A DNA stretch of 37,434 bases from contig NZ_JACWUO010000026.1 in the NCBI RefSeq assembly GCF_020857975.1, positions 1 through 37,434 on the forward strand, in the 5' to 3' direction. Positions 5,930-13,906 of the stretch are shown in pieces. A program made the position numbers and the translations under genes. This DNA is from Stenotrophomonas rhizophila (GTDB taxonomy: Bacteria; Pseudomonadota; Gammaproteobacteria; Xanthomonadales; Xanthomonadaceae). Each line of letters starts with the position of its first letter. Positions within the stretch are counted from its first letter, which is position 1. The notes below the pieces were generated by a model that saw only the letters and a program-made list of their open reading frames with translations, was not told the DNA's origin and did no database searches.

Positions 5930-8377
5930 TTGTCCTTCCGTCCTTTCCGTTCCTTCCTGCGGCCGCTGGCCTGGCTGATGATGTGCGCCTGGCTGGGGCT
6001 GGCTCCGCTGGCCCTGGCCCAGGCCGATGCGCCGGGCGAGGGCGATCCGATCGCACAGCTGGCCCAGGCCGACAGGGAACTCAAGCAGATCCAGGCCTCG
6101 CTGGACGATGCCGACACCCGCGATACGCTGCAGACCCTGTCCGACCGGGCCCTGGCCGTGCAGCGCGATGCCGATGCCGCGCGCAATGCGCTGCAGCCGC
6201 AGCTGGAACAGATGGACGCACGGGTGGCGCAACTGGGCGAGGTCGTCGCGGGCACCGTTGAACCCCGCGATATCGCCCTGCAGCGCAAGGCGCTGAACCA
6301 GCAGCGCAGCGACATCGCCTCGGCGCTGGCCCGCGCCAAGCTGCTGGCCGGCGACGCCAGGCAGCTGGGCGCGACCATCGAGAAGATGCGCGTCAGCCAG
6401 TTCAGCGAGGAGCTGGCGCGCAAGGTCAATTCGCCGCTGTCGCCGTCGTTGTGGAAGCAGTTCGCCACCCATGTACCGGCCGACTACCGGCGGCTGCTGT
6501 CGCTGTACCGGCAGGGCGAGGGCACCGCGCGCAAGGCGATCGCCGAGCATGGCTGGAGCGCGCCGCTGACCGGGCTGGCGGTGGCGCTGCTGATGTTGTT
6601 CCCGCTGCGGCTGTGGCTGCGCGCGGCCGGGCGCCGCTACGCGGCTTCCGAGCGCGCGCCCGACGGGCGCCTGCGCCGTTCCGGCCTGGCGGTGTGGTTG
6701 CTGGCGGTGGGCACGTTGCTGCCGGGCCTGGCCGCGGCGGTGCTGGTGGCCGTGTTGCAGAACATCGGGGCGATTCCGCCGCGGCTGGAGCAGCTGGCCC
6801 TGCACTTCCAGGTGGCCACCTTCGTGGCGGCCTTCATCAGCGCCCTCAGCGCCTGTCTGCTGGTGCCCAAGCGCCCCTCCTGGCGCCTGCTGACCCTGGA
6901 CGACACCGCTGCCTGGCGCCTGCGCAAGTACGCCTGGTGCGCGGCCGGGCTGACCTTCCTGAGCATCCTGCTGGTGGAGATCAACCGTGCCTCGCGCACC
7001 AGCGAGATCACTACGGTGGCGGTGGACGGGGTGATCGCGATCGCCTACATGGCCCTGATCATCGCCATCCTGGTATCGCTGGCGCGCCTGCATCACCGCC
7101 AGGCCGAGGAGGCGCAGGTCAAGCTGGATGCGCAGGCCGAGGGCGGGGCCAAGCCGGCCAAGGCGCCGGTGCGGCGCAGCGGCTGGATCATCCTGGCCCG
7201 GCTGGCCGGGCACCTGGTGGTGGTCGCGGCGGTGGTCGCCACCCTGCTGGGCTACCTCAACTTCGCGCTGTTCGTGGCCCAGCAACTGGTGTGGGGTGCG
7301 GTGGTGCTGCTGGCCGCCTCGCTGCTGCTCAAGTTCGCCGATGATTTCGCTACCTGGCTGTTGTCGCCGGCCAGCCGTGCCGGGCAGGGCATCGTGCTGA
7401 CCACCGGGCTGACCGAGGCCCGGGTGGAGCAGGCCGGGGTGTTGCTGTCGGCACTGCTGCGCGTGGGGGTGATCCTGCTGGCGGTACTGGCGTTGACCGC
7501 GCCGTTCGGCAACCTCAACGGGTTCTATGGCGCGCTGGATTCGCTGTCCAACGGCTTGACCATCGGCAGCACCACGCTCAAGCCCAGCAGCGTGCTGTAC
7601 GCGGTGCTGGCGTTCGTGCTGGTGTGGGCGGTGATGCAGGCCTTCCAGAACTGGCTGACCAACACCTACCTGCCCAAGACCGAACTGGATGCCGGGGCGC
7701 GCAACTCGATCAGCACCGTGACCCGCTACCTGGGCATCATCGCCGCAGTGCTGTGGGGCTTGACCGCGCTGGGGATCGGCTTTGAGAAGCTGGCGCTGGT
7801 GGTCAGTGCGTTGTCGGTGGGCATCGGTTTCGGCCTGCAGGCGATCACCCAGAACTTCGTGTCGGGATTGATCCTGCTGGCCGAGCGCCCGGTCAAGATC
7901 GGCGACTGGATCAAGCTGGGCGACCAGGAGGGCGATATCAAGCGGATCAGCGTGCGCTCGACCGAGATCCAGGTGGGCGACAAGTCGACGCTGATCGTGC
8001 CGAACTCGGAGTTGATCACCAAGACCATCCGCAACATGACGATGGGCAACGCGCAGGGCCGCATCCAGATCCAGTTCTCGGTACCGTTGAACACCGATGT
8101 GGCGATGCTGCGGCAGATCCTGCTGGACAGCTATGCCGAGCACCCGGGGGTGCTGGACAACCCGGCGCCGTCGGTGTTCATCGATGCGATCGCCAACGGG
8201 CAGGTGGCGATCAACAGTTTCGCGTTCGTGCCCAGCCCGCGGGCGGTGTACGGGGCGCGCAGCGACCTGTATTTCACCGTGCTGGAGAAGTTCGCCGCGG
8301 CGGGGATTGCCTTGTCCTCGCCGACCGATGTGCATCTGGTGCGGGATCCGGGCTCAGCGCAGGAACGGCCGGTCTAA
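5930..8377 (+). CDS. Large MscS-family mechanosensitive channel (DUF3772-type)
   Basis: About 815 aa. Order: signal peptide (PLAWLMMCAWLGLAPLALAQ), a periplasmic coiled-coil-like region to about residue 200 (the part usually called DUF3772 in such channels), many membrane helices (about 210-590), then the MscS pore and C-terminal beta/vestibule domain. The pore-lining helix is ALVVSALSVGIGFGLQAITQ, followed by NFVSGLILLAERPVKIGDWI and the loop VPNSELITKTIRN, all typical of MscS. It should release solutes on hypo-osmotic shock. The start is uncertain: TTG 5930 gives a normal basic-then-hydrophobic signal peptide; GTG 5864 gives 22 more residues but would span the TATAGT box at 5881-5886; ATG 5978 would remove the basic N-terminus. 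Confidence 0.88.
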   Translation: MSFRPFRSFLRPLAWLMMCAWLGLAPLALAQADAPGEGDPIAQLAQADRELKQIQASLDDADTRDTLQTLSDRALAVQRDADAARNALQPQLEQMDARVAQLGEVVAGTVEPRDIALQRKALNQQRSDIASALARAKLLAGDARQLGATIEKMRVSQFSEELARKVNSPLSPSLWKQFATHVPADYRRLLSLYRQGEGTARKAIAEHGWSAPLTGLAVALLMLFPLRLWLRAAGRRYAASERAPDGRLRRSGLAVWLLAVGTLLPGLAAAVLVAVLQNIGAIPPRLEQLALHFQVATFVAAFISALSACLLVPKRPSWRLLTLDDTAAWRLRKYAWCAAGLTFLSILLVEINRASRTSEITTVAVDGVIAIAYMALIIAILVSLARLHHRQAEEAQVKLDAQAEGGAKPAKAPVRRSGWIILARLAGHLVVVAAVVATLLGYLNFALFVAQQLVWGAVVLLAASLLLKFADDFATWLLSPASRAGQGIVLTTGLTEARVEQAGVLLSALLRVGVILLAVLALTAPFGNLNGFYGALDSLSNGLTIGSTTLKPSSVLYAVLAFVLVWAVMQAFQNWLTNTYLPKTELDAGARNSISTVTRYLGIIAAVLWGLTALGIGFEKLALVVSALSVGIGFGLQAITQNFVSGLILLAERPVKIGDWIKLGDQEGDIKRISVRSTEIQVGDKSTLIVPNSELITKTIRNMTMGNAQGRIQIQFSVPLNTDVAMLRQILLDSYAEHPGVLDNPAPSVFIDAIANGQVAINSFAFVPSPRAVYGARSDLYFTVLEKFAAAGIALSSPTDVHLVRDPGSAQERPV

Positions 8378-8479
8378 CCAACGCAGCGCATGCCGGGCCC
8401 CGCTTGGTTGCTTCTGTTGCTGTTGCTCATGATTTTGAATTTGATCTACCTTCCCCCTTGGAGCGAGCCGAGCATCGCA

Positions 8480-8547
8480 GCGGCGTCGGGGGCGAAGAGG
8501 CGCGGGTGTTTGAGCGCAGCGAGTTCCGCGCCGTCCCCCGACGCCGC
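8480..8547. repeat. Nested palindrome
   Basis: GCGGCGTCGGGGG at 8480-8492 is the exact reverse complement of 8535-8547. Inside, GGCGCGG (8499-8505) pairs with CCGCGCC (8526-8532). It would fold into one long two-step hairpin in RNA from either strand. Confidence 0.75.
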
Positions 8548-8608
8548 GAGAAGCGCAGGGAACCGGCGGGCGTAGCCCGACGGCGAGCGGATGGGGGCGT
8601 GTTCTTTG

Positions 8609-8638
8609 GTTACTTTCTTGCACGAGCAAGAAAGTAAC
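8609..8638. terminator. 13-bp perfect hairpin, possible bidirectional terminator or repeat
   Basis: GTTACTTTCTTGC, an ACGA loop, then GCAAGAAAGTAAC. The stem is AT-richer than its surroundings and lacks a T tail. It lies between convergent genes, so it may end both transcripts, but this GAAAGTAAC-type palindrome may equally be a dispersed repeat. Confidence 0.5.
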
Positions 8639-8709
8639 TCGCGCCCCGAAGGGGCACGAAACGCTGTTGACGTTGGACTTCTACGCGAAGCGGAAACAAC
8701 AATAACGGA

Positions 8710-10812
8710 CTACCCGCGGTTGCCGCGCCGCGACGGCACCAGCGCGAAGGTGTCCACGGCCAGCTTTTCGGCATGGTTCAACCATGCGCGTACTTCCAGG
8801 TCATCCACTTCGTGGTCCAGGCCGAAGCTGACGTTGATGCGGCCGTCGGCATCGGGTTGTACCCATTGCTGGGCCACCACCACCTTGCGTTGCGACGACA
8901 CCGCTTCGATCCAGAAGCCGCGGTCGGGCGACTGCCTGGCCACCAGTTGCAGCATGTACTGGCCGGCGCGGGTGCGGCGGCCCTTCTGGGTGATCATGTG
9001 CGCCTGGCGGATGCTCGGGCGCGGGCCGCTGGACGGGTCCAGCGGGCCGTCCACGGCAAAACCGCTGCGCAGCTGGTCGTCGCGGTACAGCTTGATGCCC
9101 TTGTCGCGGTTGACCAGCAGCGCGCACCAGTCGCCGTCGGCCGATCCATCCTCGAAGGCGGTGCAACGGTCCACGTAGGCCAGCGTGTTGGCCGGATCGG
9201 CCAGGTCGAACTGCTTGGAGGTGTTCTCCAGGTAGACCGACTTGAGGTCCCAGCGCTTGTCGTATTCCAGCAGCACCGGCGGTTGCACGTGCTGCAGGCC
9301 GATCACCACCTGGTTGTCCTGGTCGATGCGCAGCTGGCGGGTCTTGTCGCCCAGCCACAGCGAGCGCGAGAACGCCAGGTAACGCGGGTAGTCCTTGCCG
9401 TTGTCGCGGAACACCGCCGCGCTGGCACTGTCCGACCGTTCCGGGTGCAGCAGCGAGCGGCCGAAGCCGATCGCATCGATGGCCGGGTCGATCAGGCTCA
9501 GCAGGGTGGCGCCGGAGTCCAGGGTCGAGCCGGCCGGGGTGGCCAGCTGGCGCGGCGCGATGTCCTTGCCGAGGAACAGCAGCAGGTTCTCGCGCTTCTG
9601 CTTGGCCAGGATGTGGCTGAGATCGTTCGGCATGGCCAGGTGGTCGGAGGCGATCACGATCAGGGTGTCCTGCCCATACGGACTGGCCTGGATGCGGTCG
9701 ACCAGCTTGGAGATCAACCGGTCGGTGCAGTTGAGCGCATTGAGCATGCCGATGTTGCCGTGCGCGCTGCGGTAGCGGGTGCCCTTGCAGGCCACCGGCA
9801 GGTGGCCGGCCGGGTGGTGGGTGTCCATGGTCAGCGTGGTGAGCATGAACGGCTCGCCCTTGCGCGACAGCTGCACGAAGCGGTCGTAGGCCTTGTCCAG
9901 CAGCACATCGTCGTGCACGCCCCACGGCGAGAAGTGCGCGCGGGTTACCTTTTGCTTCTTGAACCAGGCCAGGTCGTCGACGGTGTCGTAACCATGGGTG
10001 GACAGGAACTGGCCCTTGCCGGCGAACTGGCCGTTGGCCCCGCCCAGGTAATGGTTGGTATAGCCCTGCTGCTTGAGATAGTCGCCCAGGCACACCGCCT
10101 CGGGCAGGAAGCTGCCCATGCGGCCCATGCTGTTCTCATCTTCCTTGGCGGTGGTCAGCGGCACGCCGCACATCGAGGACACCAGCCCGGCGATGGTCCA
10201 GCCGCCGCCTTCGGCCGAGACCAGTCCGCGCACGTCCAGCGCCTGGCTGGCCAGCCGGTTGAGGTTGGGCATCAGCGCCGGGAAGGTGGTTTCATCCAGG
10301 TAGGTGCGCTCCAGGCTTTCGCCGTAGATCCACACGATGTTGCGCGGCTTGCCCAGCGGCTGCTGCGGCACGCGGTATTCCGGCGCCACCATGCTGTAAT
10401 CCACCGGGCGCATCTGCTGGTACAGGCGCTGCCCGTCGCGGTACAACGGGCTGACCGCGATGGCCACCAGCCACATCAGCACGAACCCGCCGAACACCTG
10501 CCGGCCGTGTACGCTGGCCGGCGTGCGGCGTACCCGGGCCACCGCCAGCGGCAGCAGCGAGACCACCGCCAGCACGATGAAGCCGGCGATATAGCCCTTG
10601 AAATCGGCGATGCCGGCGCCTTCCATGTCCGCGCCCAGGTGGTACAGGGTGGCCGCGTTGAGGCCGTCTCCGGAGAGCTTGTTGATCAACCACCAGGCAC
10701 TGAGCGCCAGCAGCAGCAGCGACATCAGGCTGGCCTTCCACCACATCCATTTGTCCGATGCGAGGAACAACCCGGTGAGCAGCAACAACGACAGCAGCAG
10801 GATCCAGAGCAT
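8710..10812 (-). CDS. opgB: Phosphoglycerol transferase I (OpgB/MdoB-like)
   Basis: A 700-aa membrane enzyme expected to move phosphoglycerol groups onto periplasmic glucans. Four N-terminal membrane helices (about 1-19, 26-45, 71-92, 106-123) precede a periplasmic sulfatase-fold domain. Catalytic features of the LtaS/OpgB class are present: E165 in IYGESLERTYLD, the threonine nucleophile T206 in GGWTIAGLVSSMCGVPL, and D390-H391 in VIASDHLAM. Segments such as CLGDYLKQQGY, KGQFLSTHGYD and TMDTHHPAGHL align with enteric OpgB. ATG 10812 was chosen because it starts directly at helix 1; the frame extends 29 codons further without support. No opgGH genes are nearby. The tail after residue 480 is longer than the sulfatase core needs, and its role is unclear. 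Confidence 0.92.
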   Translation of the reverse strand: MLWILLLSLLLLTGLFLASDKWMWWKASLMSLLLLALSAWWLINKLSGDGLNAATLYHLGADMEGAGIADFKGYIAGFIVLAVVSLLPLAVARVRRTPASVHGRQVFGGFVLMWLVAIAVSPLYRDGQRLYQQMRPVDYSMVAPEYRVPQQPLGKPRNIVWIYGESLERTYLDETTFPALMPNLNRLASQALDVRGLVSAEGGGWTIAGLVSSMCGVPLTTAKEDENSMGRMGSFLPEAVCLGDYLKQQGYTNHYLGGANGQFAGKGQFLSTHGYDTVDDLAWFKKQKVTRAHFSPWGVHDDVLLDKAYDRFVQLSRKGEPFMLTTLTMDTHHPAGHLPVACKGTRYRSAHGNIGMLNALNCTDRLISKLVDRIQASPYGQDTLIVIASDHLAMPNDLSHILAKQKRENLLLFLGKDIAPRQLATPAGSTLDSGATLLSLIDPAIDAIGFGRSLLHPERSDSASAAVFRDNGKDYPRYLAFSRSLWLGDKTRQLRIDQDNQVVIGLQHVQPPVLLEYDKRWDLKSVYLENTSKQFDLADPANTLAYVDRCTAFEDGSADGDWCALLVNRDKGIKLYRDDQLRSGFAVDGPLDPSSGPRPSIRQAHMITQKGRRTRAGQYMLQLVARQSPDRGFWIEAVSSQRKVVVAQQWVQPDADGRINVSFGLDHEVDDLEVRAWLNHAEKLAVDTFALVPSRRGNRG

Positions 10813-11078
10813 AGGCGGTATCGGCAGCGGAGACAGGTGGTGATGGACGCCGGCACTGCGCGTTTCCCATCCGACCGGCTGTGCCAACCACACTTGCATG
10901 ACAAGCCGATGACTGGATCATGCCTGCCCGAACCTGACTGAAATGTTTGTTGAAAACCGCGCGCGCTGCACTACAACGCCTGGCGATTGCAGGTGTAAAA
11001 CGTGCGTGAAAATACGCTGCCGCCGCAGTGGGCCGCTGCCTGCATGCGCGTTGGTGAATACGCCGGTACGCGGCGTAT
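10813..11078. other. Upstream region of opgB
   Basis: A 266-bp gap between the ABC1 kinase stop and the opgB start, both on the minus strand. No gene is visible. It is locally AT-richer around 10935-11005, where an opgB promoter would be expected, but I cannot assign clear -35/-10 boxes. Confidence 0.4.
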
Positions 11079-11080
11079 TC
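11056..11080 (-). terminator. Hairpin overlapping the ABC1-kinase stop codon
   Basis: GAATACGCCG and CGGCGTATTC form a 10-bp perfect stem with a GTACG loop. The stem reaches into the stop codon of the minus-strand kinase gene (stop at 11081-11079). There is no downstream T run, so this may stabilise the 3' end or slow ribosomes rather than terminate. Confidence 0.45.
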
Positions 11081-12719
11081 AACGATGCCCGCGTTCTTCC
11101 TTGGCGCGTGCGCGCCGATCGAACAGCACCGCACTGACGATGATGCCCAGGCCGAGCAGCACGCCGATCAGCATCAGCATGAAGGCGATGGCCGGATAGC
11201 CGAACAGGTGCCAGCCGGTGTCGACCTTCATCATCATTGCCGCGGCCAGGATCAGCGCGGCGGTGACGATGCCGGCCGAGACCCGGTTGGCGATCTTCTG
11301 CAGGTTCTCCATCAGCCGCGATTCCTCCAGCCCGGTCACCTTCATCTGCAGGCGGTTCTCGGCCAGCAGCGCCAGGATGTCCGACAGCTTGCGCGGCCCT
11401 TCGCGCAGCAGCTGCTGCACTTCCATCGCTTCGCTGGCCAGGTTGGCCGCCGACAGCGATTTCTTCAGGCGCGCGCGCATCACGTGCTGCAGCTGGCGCT
11501 CGACGATGCGGCGGGTGTCCAGCTGGGGCGACAGCAGCCGGCATACGGTTTCCAGGTTCAGCAGCGCCTTGCCCAGCAGGCTCAGTTCCGGCGGCGTGCG
11601 CAGGCCGCTGGCGGTGGCGATACGCACCAGGTCCAGCACCACCCGCCCTTCGGAGAAGGTGTTGTTGGCCGCGTAGCGGGCGATCATCTGGCCGGTTTCG
11701 CGCAGGTAGCGTTCTTCGTCGAACGCCTCCAGCCGGGTGCTGATGCCGATGATCTCATCGGCCACTTCCTCGCCGCGGCCGTCCACCGCGGCGAACAGCA
11801 GCTTGAGCAGGCGCTCGCGCAGGCGCGGCGGCATGTGCGCGACCATGCCCAGGTCGAAGATCGCCAGCCGCCCCTGCGGGGTGACGCGCAGGTTGCCCGG
11901 GTGCGGGTCGGCATGGATTTCGCCATGCACGAAGATCTGGTCCAGGTAGCCGCGGATCAATGCGGCGGCCAGCGGCGCCATCGGTTCCTCGGTGCGCCGC
12001 ACGTCCGGGATCATGTCCACGCGCACGCCCTGGGCCAGTTCCATGGTCAGCACCCGGTGGCTGCAGTAGTCCCAGACCGGCTGCGGCACCCACAACTGCC
12101 GGTAGCGGCGCAGGTGCCGGCCGAAGCGGTGCAGGTTTTCCGCTTCGGCCTGGTAGTCCAGTTCCTGCATCAGGGTCTTGGCGAATTCGTTGAGCCAGTC
12201 GCGCAGGCGCACCCGGCGGCCAACCTGGGTGAGATGGTCGGCGGCCAGCGCGAAACTGCGCAGCACCTCCAGGTCCGAGCGCAGCTGCGCGGCCACTTCC
12301 GGCTTCTGCACCTTGACCGCCACCTCGCGGCCATCGTGCATCTGCGCGCGGTGCACCTGGGCGATCGAGGCGCAGCCCAGCGGCACCGGGTCGAAGCTGG
12401 CGAACAGCTTGCCCACCGGGGCGCCCAGTTCCTGTTCGATGATGGCGTGGATGCGCTCGACCGGGATCGGCGCCACCTTTTCCTGCATCCGCTCCAGCGC
12501 CGTGGCGAACTCCACCGGCACCATGTCCGGGCGGGTGGACAGCATCTGGCCCAGCTTGACGAAGGTGGGGCCCAGCGATTCCAGGTCGGTGACGAACTGT
12601 TCCGGGTTACCCTCCTGCGGCACGTCGTGGACGGCGCGCGCATCCAGGTTCATGCCGGAGAACACCCCGGAGTTCCGGTAGCGCAGCAGCAGGCGCAGGA
12701 TCTGGCTGCGGCGGTTCAT
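11079..12719 (-). CDS. ABC1/UbiB-family atypical kinase-like protein
   Basis: A 546-aa protein of the UbiB/ADCK (ABC1) family, whose members support ubiquinone synthesis or lipid homeostasis. Family hallmarks: the K-x-G-Q motif at K55-Q58 (FVKLGQMLSTRPDMVP), GCASIAQVHRA at about 115-125, the invariant lysine K136 (VAVKVQ), the catalytic-loop equivalent HADPHPGN at 269-276, and the metal-binding D289 (FDLG). Two C-terminal membrane helices (about 478-500 and 506-532) anchor it. The E. coli UbiB length is also 546, but this gene is not beside ubiE/ubiJ, so it could be a paralogue; symbol withheld. ATG 12719 was chosen; a GTG at 12791 would add 24 residues of low-complexity sequence. Confidence 0.9.
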   Translation of the reverse strand: MNRRSQILRLLLRYRNSGVFSGMNLDARAVHDVPQEGNPEQFVTDLESLGPTFVKLGQMLSTRPDMVPVEFATALERMQEKVAPIPVERIHAIIEQELGAPVGKLFASFDPVPLGCASIAQVHRAQMHDGREVAVKVQKPEVAAQLRSDLEVLRSFALAADHLTQVGRRVRLRDWLNEFAKTLMQELDYQAEAENLHRFGRHLRRYRQLWVPQPVWDYCSHRVLTMELAQGVRVDMIPDVRRTEEPMAPLAAALIRGYLDQIFVHGEIHADPHPGNLRVTPQGRLAIFDLGMVAHMPPRLRERLLKLLFAAVDGRGEEVADEIIGISTRLEAFDEERYLRETGQMIARYAANNTFSEGRVVLDLVRIATASGLRTPPELSLLGKALLNLETVCRLLSPQLDTRRIVERQLQHVMRARLKKSLSAANLASEAMEVQQLLREGPRKLSDILALLAENRLQMKVTGLEESRLMENLQKIANRVSAGIVTAALILAAAMMMKVDTGWHLFGYPAIAFMLMLIGVLLGLGIIVSAVLFDRRARAKEERGHR

Positions 12720-12900
12720 GCCCGTGACCAGCGACGGCGAACCGGGGGGAAGGGGCGTGGTATTCAAGCAGGGGCTCCGGGGCGGGGTCACCGGCAGTGT
12801 CGCCGGGGCGCGGTGGTGGGCCGGTGAATCCGTGCTGCGCTACCGCCCCGGCGCCCGGATCGGGCAGAATCCACGCTTCTGCTCGCTCTATTGGATTGCC

Positions 12901-13842
12901 ATGGCCGGTGCCAGCCTGTTTGCCCTGCTCGATGACATTGCCGCGTTGCTGGACGATGTGTCGGTCCTGACCAAGGTCGCGGCCAAGAAAACCGCCGGCG
13001 TGCTCGGCGACGACCTGGCGCTGAACGCGCAACAGGTGACCGGGGTCAATGCCAACCGCGAACTGCCGGTGGTGTGGGCGGTGGCCAAGGGCTCGCTGGT
13101 CAACAAGGCGATCCTGGTCCCGGCGGCGCTGGCGATCAGCGCGCTGGAGGCCTGGCTGCGCGGCAAGGGCTACCCGGTGCCGATCGTGGTGCCGCTGATG
13201 ATGATCGGCGGTGCGTTTCTGTGCTTTGAAGGCGTGGAAAAGCTGGCCCACCGCTTCCTGCACTCGCGCGAGGAGGACGGGCAGGAACGGGCCGCGCGGC
13301 TCAAGGCGCTGGCCGATGAGAAGGTGGACATGGTGGCCTGGGAGAACGACAAGGTGAAGGGCGCGGTGCGCACCGATTTCATCCTGTCGGCCGAGATCAT
13401 CGTGCTGTCGCTGGGGGTGGTGTCGGCGGCGCCGTTCCTCAACCAGGTCACCGCGCTGGTGGTGATCGCGCTGGCGATGACAGTATTCGTCTACGGGCTG
13501 GTGGCCGGCATCGTCAAGCTCGACGACCTGGGCCTGTACTGGTCGCGCAAGGGCGCGGCACTGGCCGCGCTCGGCCGCGGCCTGCTGGTGGCCGCGCCGT
13601 GGCTGATGAAATTCCTGTCGGTGGCCGGCACCGCGGCGATGTTCCTGGTCGGCGGCGGCATCCTGGTGCACAACGTGCCGGCGCTGCACCACCTGGTGCT
13701 GGAGTGGGGCGGCAGCAACGCGCGCTGGGGCTGGCTGGTCGAGGCGCTGGGCAACATGGTGGTCGGGCTGATCGCCGGTACGGTGGTGCTGGCGGTGGTG
13801 ATGGGCGTGCAGAAACTGCGCGGCAAGAAAGCGGCGCACTGA
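12901..13842 (+). CDS. DUF808 (YedI-like) inner-membrane protein
   Basis: A 313-aa membrane protein matching the DUF808/YedI family from end to end: start MAGASLFALLDDIAALLDDV, the block KKTAGVLGDDLALNAQQVTGV at about 29-50, then RELPVVWAVAKGSLVNKAILVP. Several hydrophobic helices follow (about 75-90, 158-200, 222-250, 276-300), separated by a charged loop with EGVEKLAHR and EKVDMVAWENDKVKGAVRTDFILSAEI, which are family signatures. Function is unknown in the literature I know. Transcribed divergently from the ABC1-kinase gene and convergently with the diguanylate cyclase. Confidence 0.9.
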   Translation: MAGASLFALLDDIAALLDDVSVLTKVAAKKTAGVLGDDLALNAQQVTGVNANRELPVVWAVAKGSLVNKAILVPAALAISALEAWLRGKGYPVPIVVPLMMIGGAFLCFEGVEKLAHRFLHSREEDGQERAARLKALADEKVDMVAWENDKVKGAVRTDFILSAEIIVLSLGVVSAAPFLNQVTALVVIALAMTVFVYGLVAGIVKLDDLGLYWSRKGAALAALGRGLLVAAPWLMKFLSVAGTAAMFLVGGGILVHNVPALHHLVLEWGGSNARWGWLVEALGNMVVGLIAGTVVLAVVMGVQKLRGKKAAH

Positions 13843-13871
13843 GGCGCTGCGGTCCGCGCGGGATCGTCGCT

Positions 13872-13890
13872 GGCCGGGCAGGGCCCGGCC
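13872..13890. terminator. Convergent-gene hairpin
   Basis: GGCCGGGC-AGG-GCCCGGCC forms an 8-bp perfect stem with a 3-base loop, immediately followed by CCCCGCCGGGG, a second small palindrome. It lies in the 64-bp gap between the DUF808 and GGDEF stops. No T tract, so its strength as an intrinsic terminator is doubtful. Confidence 0.45.
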
Positions 13891-13906
13891 CCGCCGGGGC
13901 GCGGTT

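Larger units (their letters stand above)
8378..8709. other. Gene-free 332-bp gap with stacked hairpins
   Basis: No credible gene. The gap lies between the convergent channel and opgB genes. It holds a 13-bp perfect stem (8480-8492 with 8535-8547) enclosing a second GGCGCGG/CCGCGCC stem. A separate 13-bp perfect stem, GTTACTTTCTTGC with its complement, lies at 8609-8638 with a 4-base loop. GCCCC-GAA-GGGGC follows. The composition and hairpins look like intergenic repeat families of Xanthomonadaceae rather than unique sequence. Short reading frames here lack start context and are ignored. Confidence 0.6.

Noticed and set aside
4922..8335. Minus-strand open frame of over 1100 codons running from the lipocalin across the channel gene
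   Set aside because: Only its end (the lipocalin) is real. The rest is antisense to the mechanosensitive channel and has Gln/His/Arg-rich shadow composition.
8390..8637. Small open frames in the gap between the channel gene and opgB
   Set aside because: They cross the palindromes and have no start context or recognisable motif.
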